From Sophora flavescens (taxonomy: Eukaryota > Streptophyta > Magnoliopsida > Fabales > Fabaceae): a stretch of DNA of 64,000 bases. The stretch is from positions 210,753,667-210,817,666 of the forward strand of contig CM061063.1 of NCBI GenBank assembly GCA_030762895.1. Reading direction: 5' to 3'. The notes under the pieces are model-generated. The model was not told the DNA's origin. It saw only the letters and a list, made by a program, of their open reading frames with translations, and searched no databases. Positions 25,457 to 36,496 of this stretch are shown in pieces. Numbering within the stretch: position 1 is the stretch's first letter; each line of letters opens with the position of its first letter. Position numbers and translations under genes: made by a program.

Positions 25457-26853
25457 TCTAGCCTATTTCTCCTATGATGGCTGAACCTATGATGGTTGTG
25501 AACCTAGGATGTTTTGTTTTCATTTTCCAATATGATCATGGACTTAAGCTCGTTAATACATTTGGATTCTAAGTCTAAGAGATTGGAAAATTTAATGATT
25601 TCTAGCCTATTTATCCTATGATGGTCGAACCTATGATGGTTGTGAACCTAGGATGTTTTGTTTCATTTTCCAATATGATCATGGACTTAAGATCCTTAAT
25701 ACATCTGGATTCTAAGTCTAAGAGATTGGAAAGTTTAAAGATTTCTAGCCTATTTCTCCTATGATGGCCGAACCTATGATGTTCGTGAACCTAGGATGTT
25801 TTGTTTTCATTTTCCAATATGATCATGGACTTGAGCTCCTTAATAAATTTGGATGCTAAGTCTAAGAGATTGGAAAGTTGGAAATTTCTAGCCTACTTAT
25901 ACTAAAGAGGCCGAAACCCTAACATAAAAGGGGTGAAAGGTTTTTTATTGATTTGTGAAATCTAATGATTGATTCATACTCTTTAATACTCTAAGATCAT
26001 TGATCTAAGAAATTGTGTTGTTTTGAAAACCCTAGCCTATTTTGTAATACAAGACCGAAACCTACCCTAATGGTTGGATGATTTTTATTCCATATTTTCA
26101 AGTTATAACATTTTATCTAAGTTACCTAGAATCTAAGTGATAAGTATCCAAAGGCTTATGTTGAGAAAAGAATCCTAACTCTAATTTGAATTAAATGGCC
26201 AAACCTAGCCTAAAGAGAACATAGATGAGTTTTTTTGACTTATTGGTTATTATGTTGATTGGTTGAAGGTGGAGTTAGTACTTTGTGACATGACAACGAG
26301 GAGCTTTGAGTTCGGGAGTTCGGTGATAACCTAGGTGGGGGAAAGAACCAACCTATCGTCGGAATGAATAAGTAGTCGATTACATAATAATTGTGTAGGG
26401 CGACCTAAATCCTACTAGTAGTCGAGTAATCGACAAGACCAAAATTACATTGGAAACATTTTCTGAATAACCAATGGCGATTCGGGTATTGTAGGTTTAT
26501 CAATATTAGGTTGATTTTATATTGTTGATGGTTGATTTGATTTTATTACCTTTATTGAATTGATTTTGTGCTATGTTGGTGATATGGGAATATTTTGATT
26601 GATATTGTGTTATGCATGATCTGCCTGGTTTTTATGCTTAGTGAATTTTAAGCAAAGATATGTATGTTGTCTAAGAGATGATTGTTTTGGGTGTGAGGAT
26701 AATGATGATTTAGAAGTGCCTAACCTAGATGATGTATGATAAAGAGGTGTTATGGCATAAAATATGTGTCAATTTCTAATGGAAGGTTAAGGCACTAGGA
26801 TGTTGTTAAAACGGGTTGGTGAGATTCAGGTATAGGTGTTGTTGTCCACAACC

Positions 26854-27020
26854 GTGTATTGGTAATATAATACACAAGGACAAAAGTGTATTGGTAATAT
26901 AATACACAAGGACATATGTGTATTGGTAATATAATACACCATTTATGGGTAATATAATACACGTAAAACACTTTTGTGTATTGGTAATATAATACACCGT
27001 GTATTGGTAATATAATACAC
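26854..27020 (+). repeat. hairpin-repeat array in G2 (6 units)
   Basis: Same unit as at 9271-9513 (arms GTGTATT and AATACAC), here with six units, one damaged. Confidence 0.88.
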
Positions 27021-27670
27021 GTAAAATCAAGAGTTCTCGCGAGACCACTTCCACCTTAGGAAATAGGTGTGCAGCTACGGTGTCTTTGAGTAGCATGAGA
27101 TTAGGGGTAGAGGATGACATATTAACTTGAGGATGATCTGTTAGTTATGTGTGTTGTTTATCTGTGACAATTACTGTATAATTTACTATGACCCTTTTCC
27201 GCTTTTTGATGATAGAACCGTTTCTTATCCCCTGTATATTTATGTTTGTTGTATTTTATCTCCTTGTGGAATCGTACGAGAAGACCTTGTGGATGAGCAT
27301 AACCAGGAGGAGTTGGATGGAACTCCCTACGAACCTGAGGCTGAAGGATGAGCTGTGACCCATGGTGATTAGGGTCTAGTTAGTTATGGCCAGTGCGTCT
27401 CGTTAGGCATATTTTTATTATGTTTTCCGTTGTTTAACTTTTTGTCTAAGTATATGGCTGTGAGGGATCCTACTGATAGGATATCCTCAACAGTGTTTTG
27501 TAATATGCATAATATACTTATATTGTGATATGCTATTCTATATGAAGTTGTATACTTTATCAGTTAAGTATTTAATTTTTTTTACTTATTTTCACGATAA
27601 GCGTGCGATTAAGAAATTAATTAATAAGGATTTAATCTAATAACACAACAAGGCACAGTGGGGTGTCTCA

Positions 27671-29314
27671 CTCCTTGTCGCACTAGTTCTCTTTCTCCGT
27701 GTAGGTACTGATCACTTCCTTGTTTTTCTCTAATCTGATCCATTAATCCATTGGATATGGTGATCCTTCCCAAACACAGCTTTCCTGGTGACATCTTTAC
27801 TGTCAAACTCATATCTCTGAATTGTTTCAACAATCCCTGCTCTCTGACCATCATTACAGATGCATGTATTGACTTTCTACTCAGGGCATCTACCACCACA
27901 TTTACTTTTCCAGGGTGATACTGCAGTTGGAAATCATAATCCTTCAAGAATTCCAACCAACGTCTATGCCGCATGTTCGACTCCTTCTGGTCGAATAGGT
28001 ACTTCAAACTTTTGTAGTCACTGAAAACATTGAATGTAGCTCCATACAAATAATGTCTCCAGATCTTCAAAGAAAAAACCACCACTGCAAACTCCAAGTC
28101 ATGAGTAGGGTAATTCCTTTCATAAATCTTCAGTTGCCTTGAAACATACGCCACAACCTTCCAGTTCTGCATTAGTACACAACCTAACCCCTGATGTGAA
28201 GCATCACAATAAACCTCAAAAGTTTCCTTAGGATCAGGGAGTACTAATGCTGGCGAAGTAGTCAACTTCCTCTTTAACTCTTGGAAACTTTCTTCACACG
28301 CTTCATTCCATGTAAACGCTTGGTCCTTCCGCGTTAACTGGGTAAGAGGTCCCACTATCTTGGAGAATCCCTCGATTAATCTCCTATAGTATCCTGCCAA
28401 ACCCATGAAACTACGGATCTCTATTGCCGTCTTTGGCCTTTCCCATTCCAAAACAGCTTCAACTTTCGACGAGTCTACTGCAATTCCTTCACGCGATATG
28501 ACATGACCCAAGAACTGAACTTGGTCCAACCAAAATTCACACTTTTCCGACTTCGCATAAAGTTGCTTCTCTCTTAAGGTTCGAAGAACTACTCTGAGAT
28601 GTTTAGCATGTTTTTCCTTGTTTGGAGAATAGATAAGAATGTCATTGATAAAGACATAGGCCAAATGATCTAAGTAAGGATGAAAAATCCTATTCATGTA
28701 ATCCATGAATATCGCAGGAGCATTCGTCACTCCACACGGAATCACTAGATACTCTTTATGTCCATAGCATGTTCGAAACACTGTCTTAGGGACATCCTCT
28801 GCCTTCACACGGATCTGATGGTATCCTGACCGTAAATCTATCTTCGAGAAAATGGCCGCTCCACGTAATTGGTCAATTAAATCATCTATCCTTGGAAGTG
28901 GATACTTGTTCTTAATTGTCACCTTGTTCAACTGACGGAAATCCACACATAACCAAGAAGTTCCATCTTTCTTCTTCACTAGCAAGACTGGGGCTCCCCA
29001 TGGTGACACACTCGGTCTAATGAATTCCTTCTTCATCAACTCCTCCAGTTGCTCCTTCAAGTTCTCTAGCTCCGATGGCGACATACGATAGGGTGCCATA
29101 GAGATTGTCCCGGTGCCTGGAACCAGATCAATTGCGAACTCGATGTCTCTAACAGGCGGTAGTCCAGGTACATCTTCGGAAAAAATTTCAGAAACTCATT
29201 GAAAACAGGTATGGATTCTAAGTCTAACTCACTCTTAACTTCTAAGGAAAACAGCAGCATGTATCCTTGAGCTCCCTCTTTCAAAGAAGCTCTTAACTGA
29301 CTAGCAGATAGCAA
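27671..29314 (-). pseudogene. pol: chromovirus A pol: reverse transcriptase and RNase H
   Basis: The minus-strand frame has the gypsy RT series: APYRMSPSELENLKEQL, FIRPSVSPWGAPVLLVKKKDG, CVDFRQLNKVTIKNKYPLPRIDDL, FSKIDLRSGYHQIRV, and then the catalytic position, which reads FINDILIYS instead of FIDDILIYS. Loss of the first catalytic Asp should abolish polymerisation. RNase H follows with EVYCDASHQGLGCVLMQ, HDLEFAVVVFSLKIWRHYLYG and VVVDALSRKS. A frameshift near 29150 separates this from the upstream linker (LSASQLRASLKEGAQGYML). The 3' end is cut by solo LTR G2. Confidence 0.9.
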
Positions 29315-29699
29315 TCCAGAAATCTCATCCCTAAAAACTAAGGTTTTCTGGGTACATTCTGTTAAGATATGGTTGGAAGATAATCAATCCATGCCTAGAA
29401 TTACATCTAACTGTATTAAAGGCAAACAGATCAGATCTACAAGAAAATGTATATCCTGAACAATGATAGGACAGTTCAAAAAACAGAATTGACAGTAAAT
29501 GGCTCGGCAGTTGGGGTTGAAACAATCAGATTATATGGCAAAGAAGAGATAGGCAAATTTAGAATATTCACACGATCCATCGAGATGAAAGAATGCATTG
29601 TGCCCAAATCAAAAAGTACAATTAAAATATTTCCAACTATATCGCATTTACTTTGCACTAGATCGTCGAAATTTGATGCCTCAGCTCCATTCATAGTAT
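29315..29699 (-). pseudogene. pol: chromovirus A protease remnant
   Basis: In the frame of the upstream zinc knuckles, VLFDLGTMHSFIS stands at the aspartic-protease active site, where the family has a DSGATHSFIS-like motif. The Asp is kept but the neighbouring residues have changed. The rest of the domain runs through several frames towards the RT linker. Confidence 0.7.
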
Positions 29700-30554
29700 A
29701 AACCCTTCCGTTTATGGTCGGCTTGTTGGCTCTGGCGTGATTAACAGCTAGTTCACGCTTTGGTGCTCTGCAATCTTTGGCTAAGTGTCCAGTATGATCG
29801 CAGTTGAAACACTTCATTCCTCTCTTTGGGCAAGTATTGGGGAAGTGGCCTAGGTCACCACACATGTAACATTTCCCTTCTTGGCCTTGATTTTGGTTTC
29901 TCTGGCCTCCAGTTCCAGCTCCAGATGTACCGGAACGATGTTGCTGTTGTCTTTGATTGTTGTTGGGTGATTGGTAGTACGGTTTTCTCTGGTTCTGTTT
30001 CCATCTTTGGTTCTGTCCTTGAAATTGACTCTTAGGACGAGAGGGTCCTCCAACATTCCCTTTGGTGTCTCATCCTTTCCGCATTATCCCCACCTTTCTG
30101 CACTTTTCCACTAAGGCCTGGAAGTTCCTGATCTCTAGTCGTAGCACCGACTCCTTGATTTTGAAGCGCAGTCCGCCTTCGAATCTTTCACAATTCCATT
30201 TTTCGCTTGGGTTGTTCTGGAAGAAGCAGAAATATTTGGAAAGTGATTCAAATATTGCCGCATATTCCCCTACAGTCGGGTCTCGCTGACACGGACTCAA
30301 ACACTTGTTCTTTCTCAGTCCGAGCACTCTGAGGAAAGTATTTATCCAGAAACTTGTTACGAAATACCACCCAGGTGATCGCTTAGTGTTCAGCCTCTAA
30401 TAGTTTCCCTGGTGCCTATCCACCAGTATTCAGCATCTCCTACCAGTTGGAATGTTGCATAAGACACCTTCACTCCTTCCGTTTTATGAACGAGCTCAAA
30501 GATCTTTTCCAACTCCTGGATCCATAGATCAACTTTCGTAGGATCCACGTCTCC
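29700..30554 (-). pseudogene. gag: chromovirus A gag (C-terminal part) with CCHC knuckles
   Basis: The minus strand reads, from the element B junction, DVDPTKVDLWIQELEKIFEL and VSYATFQLVGDAEYWW (retrotransposon gag domain), then VGEYAAIFESLSKYF. It ends in a Lys/Arg/Gln-rich stretch and cysteine knuckles (CGDLGHFPNTC and CFNCDHTGHLAKDC) around 29780-29865. Stops and frameshifts are present. The first part of gag is displaced by element B at 30555. Confidence 0.82.
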
Positions 30555-32723
30555 TGTAACACCCTTCTACCCCGCATGTTAATATAAAACATTTACTTAA
30601 AATAGGTAATTATAAAACATGCATTTATTTGAAAAAAATAAAAACTTGGATAAAAAGGTTTCACATCTCAACAAAAACAACACAGAAATAACATAGTTTT
30701 AAAACAGTAAAACATAAATAAGACAGATAAAGAAAAACCCAACCCCGATATCACATACAGAGCAGGTATAACCAAAATCCAGATGCATCACGGAAACAAA
30801 CTAAACAACTAACAAAACTAACAACTATAACTCAGCATTCTAACTAGAGTGGCGGCTCCTCAGAGTCATTCCTCCACTGGCTGCTCACCGTCCTCTGCAT
30901 AAGGAAATACATGCAACAGCAGAAACAGGAAAACAGGGAGTAAGAAATCATGTAAACACAACGGCATGGGAATAGGGAAAAAGATGAACATACATCATAG
31001 CATGGCATAGCAATATAACAACATACAATATTTGTACATCATCATATAATACCATAACAACATGTTAATCATCCAACATATGTTATGCAGTGCAATGCAA
31101 CCCTACTCCACTACTCCATCAATGCATGTGGATCCAACTAACTTAGGGAGTCAACTTCGGAGTTACATATCCGTATTGGCCAAAAAGTACCAACACCGAT
31201 AGTTCCCCAAACCATGGAGGAACCCCTTGGATAGCCGATGTATCATAACTGGATACGCCACCTCTGGGGCGCACGGTTCACCAAATCATGGGTGAACCAC
31301 CCGAGACTTGGGCCGGATCATCATAACTAGGACGACCTCCCCTATGTAGAACATCCCCCTCAACATCAACTCCAATGCTCTATGCAAATGGTACAACAAC
31401 ACACAAGACAACCACCTCCTTTGCTTGGGCCTAAAAGCACCCAAGACTTATCACCAACATCAACATTAACACCTTAGACCCACACCGTGGGGCCAAGGCC
31501 CCCTTGGCCAAAAAGCACCAAGGTCCAACATAACAACATCTCGACCAAAAAGCATCGAGAGCACTTTGGCCAAAAAACACCAAAGCGTGAGAACGTGTTG
31601 TAACCCATCGGATACCGGCTTAACCAGCTTATCAGTCATTGTTATCTTAATTAATCTTTAATTAAGTTATCTAACTTGTTATCATTTGATTAGTGTATTA
31701 TTACATCATCTAGGAATAATTGAGGTAAACACCCCTTTAATTCGTTAATCTTAAGTTCTGACCAGTAGGGGGAAAGCACGGGTGTTCTAAACCCCCAGCA
31801 CGGTCGTGCTGCCACTTAAGTGGAGCACGGTCATGCTGCCACTTAAGTGGAGCACAGTCATGCTGCCACTTAAGTGGATCACGATCGTACTCACTGTCCT
31901 GCACGGCCGTGCTCAATGCACAGCCAGCCTTCCAGAATTTAACCGGGAGCACGGTCTTGCTCCCTGTGCATCACGACCGTGCTCCTGGGCAGGGCCATAC
32001 TATTCTGGGCCGAATTTAACGTGTTCTTGGAGTTTAGGTTCCCTAATTCTCTCAAATCAGATCCTAGGGTCTTAACTAAAACATTCAGCATGAAACTTCA
32101 CCCCTCACTAACACAGTTCATGTCTTATGAAGCACGGGGGATTAATCCCTTAATTCCTATGTTAACTAAGAGTCCTAATTAAGTCAATTAGAGTCTTATT
32201 AACATATTCAACATAACGGTGACATCATCATCAACAACATATCCAGTCAATGTGATCAACATAATCCATGTCATATAACAACAACATTCATAATCATGGG
32301 TATCCATACCAATTAAACCAAAACTCATGGCACAAGACAATTCAATAGGCAAACCACATCATGAACAACTCAATAATTATAACAAATAGGCATACCAATT
32401 AATCCAATTAAACATATAAACAATTCGGTCATACAACCAGGAAGATCATGGCATCAATACATTATAACGACAATAAACGGGGCTATGGGAACCCCTCATC
32501 TTACGCTACTCCCTAGCCTAGTGTATACACTATTCTTCTCCCATACCTGGTACGAGGTTCGCGTTTCAAAAGAAGAAAGAAGATCCACTAGGGTCCCGTC
32601 TCACTAGCGCTTCCAAAGAGATACTTTGGTTCAACTCTAAGATCAAGAAATCAAAAGGAAGAGATCAAGAACTTGAAAGAAAGAACACAAGGGACAAGGT
32701 GCACGAATTTTACCTTTTCTAAA
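30555..32723 (-). repeat. chromovirus B 3' LTR, distal part
   Basis: Aligns with 60348-61787 from the first base. Includes the palindrome array at 31798-31985. Interrupted at 32723 by copia-2 and continued at 48602. With copia-2 and one TSD removed, the LTR is about 2.94 kb. The minus-strand ORFs with repeated KWQHDRAPL are the array in translation, not genes. Confidence 0.85.
31798..31985. repeat. palindrome array in chromovirus B LTR
   Basis: Alternating AGCACGGTCGTGCT-type and CCACTTAAGTGG palindromes, three of the latter. A perfect GCACGGCCGTGC lies near 31901. The matching place in the other LTR of B (61586-61625) keeps only two short units. Confidence 0.85.
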
Positions 32724-33232
32724 TTTAAGACTCAATGACTTAAGATTTTGATATATGACAAATACAATTTAATGTGTGTGCAAGTGTTTTAGTGTCAAAT
32801 TGTAAGGACGGGTATCAAGCAGTGATCAACAAGTTCATTAAGCAAATTCAAGGAAATTATTCAAGGAAGAACTTGAAGGAATCAAGGAGCAGCATGTAGA
32901 AATCAAAAGAGCAAAGTCAAAGATCAAAAGGTCATCAAGACCAAGCTTAAAGGAGAATTTTAGATTTAAGTCTTAGATGATTTGTAAGAGAAAGAAATCT
33001 CTCAGTCACAAAATAGCTCAACTAAAAAGATGCATGAATACAATCAATTTTCATAACCTGTATTAAAAGGAATAAGTTTTTTTAATGAAAATGATTTTTG
33101 AAAATAAGAAAATTATTTGTCAGGTATAGCCATGTAATCAATGGATGTATGTCTGCTACAGTAACTGACAAATGAATTTAAGGTTCTTGATTCAATACAT
33201 AGATGTATTAAATGGGTGTACTGATTGATTAA
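32724..33232 (+). repeat. copia-2 5' LTR, first part
   Basis: Matches 46928-47437 of the 3' LTR. Its first bases are TTTAAGACTC, against TGTAAGACTC in the 3' LTR, so the canonical TG is mutated. Ends at the Athila-1 LTR. Confidence 0.9.
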
Positions 33233-34616
33233 TGATGAGTGTGATTTCACCTCATATTTCCTTGACATTTTGCATGCATTTTCATATAGTTTAGGCATAT
33301 TTAATTTGACTTTTTGTTAGTTTTTACCTTGGAACGGGTAACGTGATTTTGTGGTGCTTATGTACAGGAATTGAATATTAAAATGCTTAGGATCAGTTAT
33401 GTTGGAGCTTGCATGAAGACGGAGCTTGAAAAGCAAGAAAATGAGGCAAACAGAACTGATCACGGCCTGGCCGTGATGGCCATCACGGCCATGATCGAGT
33501 AGAGCTGAAAAGAAAGAATGGAAAAGTCAGAGTTGGTCACGGCCATGACATGCCAACTGAACCAGACCCTCACAAGCAGAACTGATCACGGCTAGGCCGT
33601 GATGGTGGTCACGGTCATGACAGACCAACCAGCGAAGCAATCTCCAAGACAGAACCCATCACGGCCTGTCACGGCCGTGACGCGTAATATCTGGAATTTC
33701 AAAAACTGATTTGATCTGATTTTGTAATTGCTTGGGATTCAAGTTACCCTACATTATAAATAGGCCTCTAGGGCTTGAAATTGGGGACCTTTTGACTGTT
33801 ACCCATAGGCAAAAATTAGGATGTCTCTTCTTATCAATCTCTTCTCTCCTCTAGGGTTTTCTTTTTATGCTATTGTTAATTAAGATTGCTATGATCATGG
33901 CAATGCTTGAATAGTAGTCTTATTTCTAGGAATTGGGGCTATGCCCAAGATTTGTTTATGGTGATGAATTGACGTTTGGTTTCTTGTTAATTTCAAATTT
34001 GCTTTCGATTTGATTCCTATTGCTTTAATTACTCGTAAATTCGGTGGCCACTTATTTGCTTGTCGTAGATACACTAAGGATTAACTTAACGGTGAACTTA
34101 AGTATCGGATCTATAGGAATCAAACTTAGGACTTAAATCACGAGAGTTAGAAGCGGTCCTTCGAGGGTTCACTGAATTGTCACCAAGTTTAAAGGATTCG
34201 ATTTAAATTCAATTACCACAAGAGTAGGGGTTGGTTTACTCGGGAACGGTTCTTGTATCTCGAGAGGGAACATTAACTTCTTCAAGATAAATTCACCCTC
34301 AAAGCAATCTTAATTATTAACAAGGGGGTAGTCAATTTAGTAGCATGAGCAGTCTTGTTGGCAACCCAATTCCTGGAAATCTCCCTTAATTTGAAAACCT
34401 CCATATTTGATTTGTTAACGATTTTATTTGATTGCGTTTTAATTACTAGATATGTTAGTTAACCTGATTTCAAAAACCAAATCTTTTCCAAATCTTTTTC
34501 TTGTTCAGTTTAATTAGTTTAATAACTAATTGTTGTTTAAAACCACGGTCTCTGAGGTTCGATCTTTTTTATTACTTGACGACGAAGTCGTACACTTGCG
34601 GATTCGAGAGCCATCA
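33233..34616 (+). repeat. Athila-1 5' LTR (1384 bp)
   Basis: TG at 33233 and CA at 34615-34616. TATA box at 33755 and palindromes of the ATCACGGCCTGGCCGTGAT type at 33460-33685. It is clearly related to the Athila-2 LTRs but shorter, with one copy rather than three of the AACTTAGG motif region. Confidence 0.9.
33755..33763 (+). promoter_or_regulatory. TATA box of Athila-1 LTR
   Basis: TATAAATAG, about 520 bp into the LTR. Athila-2 has TATAAATAAG at the equivalent sites 51849 and 57783, also just downstream of the palindrome array. Confidence 0.65.
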
Positions 34617-34622
34617 AGTTTT

Positions 34623-34641
34623 TGGCGCCGTTGCCGGGGAC
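34623..34641 (+). promoter_or_regulatory. Athila-1 primer binding site
   Basis: TGGCGCCGTTGCCGGGGAC, 6 bp after the LTR. This is the site known in Athila elements as complementary to the 3' end of tRNA-Asp, which primes minus-strand cDNA synthesis. Confidence 0.9.
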
Positions 34642-34762
34642 TGTGCTTTCTTAAATTTCAATTTAATTTTTAATTGATTTTTCTGGACTTTTTTTTTATT
34701 ATTTATTTCTTTTTCCTTTTTCTAGTATCTATCTCTCTCTTTGCGGGTATTTTTCCTCCTTT

Positions 34763-36496
34763 ATGCGAAGATCCCAAAGTCTTGGAAATCTTTTTGAAGT
34801 TGACCCCAAGATCGAAAGGACCTTTCATAGACGTTGGCGGCTACAAAGGCAAAGAGAGAGAGAGAGAGAGAGGTTGATTCCCATTCCATTCATGGCGAAT
34901 CTATCGGATACCAAACCACTGAAGGACTATGCTGCCCCAAATGCTAGGGGTTTGCGAACTGGTATTGCTAGGCCAGAAATCGAGGCGAAGAACTACACTA
35001 TACCGCCTCAATTAATTGGCATGATTAGGCAACATCAGTTTGGAGGATTACCCTTGGAGGACCCGACTGATCATGTGAAGACATTCTTGGAATTCACCGA
35101 TGCAATAAGAATTCAAGGTGCCACCATTGATGCTATACGCTTGAGGTTATTCCCCTCCTCTCTGACTAGAAAGGAAAAAGCTTGGTTGAAGCAAGTGCCC
35201 GCTAATACGTTGTCAACTTGGGACCAACTAGAGCAGGCATTCTTGGAGAAATTCTTCCCTCCATCCAAGACTGCTTACCTACGAACTCAGATCACCGGCT
35301 TTTTCCAAAAAGATGAAGAATGCTTATCCAAAGCTCGGGATCGTTACAAAGGATTGTTGGAGTCTTGCCCACATCATGGGCTCGAAAGGTGGTTGTTAGT
35401 GCATACCTTCTACAACGGATTGGATTACTCTTCGAAGGTGTCACTTGACTCAGCAGCCGGTGGAGCCTTTATGAACATACCTCTGACTGAAGCGTTCAAT
35501 ATCATTGAAAACGTAGCCACCAACTATCACCAATGGGGTTCGGAAAAAGGTAATAACCCGAAAAATCTTTCGGGGGGTAAGTTTGAAATGAATAGTAATG
35601 ATATAATAATGTCCAAATTCGACTCATTAAATAAACGCTTTGATAAGCTTGAAAAGGCCAATGTGAGTTCAATAGGTGCTACTAATGTTGTTTGTGAGAT
35701 TTGTGGGATGCAGGGACATGACATAATAGAGTGCCCACATGGTATGGCTCCTGAGTCCGGTGCTTCGGGGGAACAAGTGAACTCTTGTCACAATTTCTAT
35801 GACACGAACCCGAAGTTGCCAAATTATGCTCCCCCAAATCCTTACAACCAACTAAGGAAGAATAATCCCTATCTCTCCTACGGGAACTACAACAACACGT
35901 TGAACCACGAATTCCAAGAAGGCCAAGGTAATAGGAAACCCGCATCGGGGCATCCTCAGGTACAAAAGTCTAAACTTGAGTCTCTTATGCAAAATTTTGT
36001 TGCAACTCAAACTAAGCAGAATGAAGAATTTAGGCAACAAGGTAGGGCAGTTAATGAGGCAATAAAAGAGTTAACATCTAAGGTAGATAACTTAGCCATC
36101 CATAACAAGATGTTAGAAACTCAAATTGCCCAACAAGCGGGCAATTCAATGACGCAACCGGGCAAGTTTCCTGGACAACCTGAAGTGAACCCAAGTAATG
36201 AACAGTGTAAAGCTGTGAGTTTAAGGAGTGGTAAGAAACTTGAGAATCCTGAGGCTAAAGGAGAGAGTGATAACAATAGTGTAGATGAGAAGGAGGAACC
36301 TACTAAGACACAGCCCTTAGAAGAGGAAGAGCCTGGTGAAAAAGTGTCTAAGTATGTCCCTCCACCACCTTACCAACCTCCAATACCTTTTCCTCAAAGG
36401 TTGGCTAAGGCCAAGTTAGATAAGCAATTTGGAAAATTTCTAGAGGTCCTTAAGAAATTGTACATTAATGTACCCTTCACTGAGGCGTTGCAATAA
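34763..36496 (+). CDS. gag: Athila-1 gag (577 codons)
   Basis: Athila gag with the typical start SLGNLFEVDPKIERTFHRRW, then the retrotransposon-gag domain (about residues 70-255: MIRQHQFGG, DHVKTFLEFTDAIRI, LRLFPSSL, RYKGLLESCPHHG, FYNGLDYSSK). A CCHC knuckle CEICGMQGHDIIEC follows near residue 310, then an Asn/Pro/Tyr-rich and a Gln-rich stretch and an acidic, proline-rich tail. A GA microsatellite encodes alternating Arg-Glu near residue 30. The stop TAA directly precedes MPTYAKFLKDIL of pol in the same frame. In related Athila elements gag and pol are commonly one frame here, so the TAA may be a C-to-T nonsense change. Confidence 0.85.
   Translation: MRRSQSLGNLFEVDPKIERTFHRRWRLQRQRERERERLIPIPFMANLSDTKPLKDYAAPNARGLRTGIARPEIEAKNYTIPPQLIGMIRQHQFGGLPLEDPTDHVKTFLEFTDAIRIQGATIDAIRLRLFPSSLTRKEKAWLKQVPANTLSTWDQLEQAFLEKFFPPSKTAYLRTQITGFFQKDEECLSKARDRYKGLLESCPHHGLERWLLVHTFYNGLDYSSKVSLDSAAGGAFMNIPLTEAFNIIENVATNYHQWGSEKGNNPKNLSGGKFEMNSNDIIMSKFDSLNKRFDKLEKANVSSIGATNVVCEICGMQGHDIIECPHGMAPESGASGEQVNSCHNFYDTNPKLPNYAPPNPYNQLRKNNPYLSYGNYNNTLNHEFQEGQGNRKPASGHPQVQKSKLESLMQNFVATQTKQNEEFRQQGRAVNEAIKELTSKVDNLAIHNKMLETQIAQQAGNSMTQPGKFPGQPEVNPSNEQCKAVSLRSGKKLENPEAKGESDNNSVDEKEEPTKTQPLEEEEPGEKVSKYVPPPPYQPPIPFPQRLAKAKLDKQFGKFLEVLKKLYINVPFTEALQ

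Larger units (their letters stand above)
22160..27670 (+). mobile_element. solo LTR G2, second copy of the G family, carrying insertion F
   Basis: Starts TGTAACAGCCTG and ends GGGGTGTCTCA like G1. Flanks CTCCA (22155-22159) and CTCCT (27671-27675) form a near-exact 5-bp duplication. Without insertion F and its duplicated TCTAG it is about 3.29 kb, against 3.20 kb for G1. Excising it restores the chromovirus A pol frame, which proves it is an insertion. No internal region is present, so it is a solo LTR. Confidence 0.87.
17702..30554 (-). mobile_element. chromovirus A (Tekay/Del-like Ty3/gypsy), left part, minus strand
   Basis: Minus-strand order is gag (to 30554), protease, RT, RNase H, integrase with chromodomain-like tail, polypurine tract, 3' LTR (17702-20859). 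Solo LTR G2 (22160-27670) splits it within pol. Element B interrupts its gag at 30555, so the gag N-terminus and 5' LTR lie beyond the window. Frameshifts and a mutated RT active site make it inactive. Confidence 0.88.

Noticed and set aside
22160..27670. G2 as a full-length element with internal region
   Set aside because: The extra length relative to G1 is almost wholly solo LTR F with its own TSD; no coding, primer site or second LTR is present.
31737..32075. ORFs with repeated KWQHDRAPL or MLPLKWSTV
   Set aside because: They are the palindrome array of the chromovirus B LTR read in frame; the other LTR of the same element lacks most of it.
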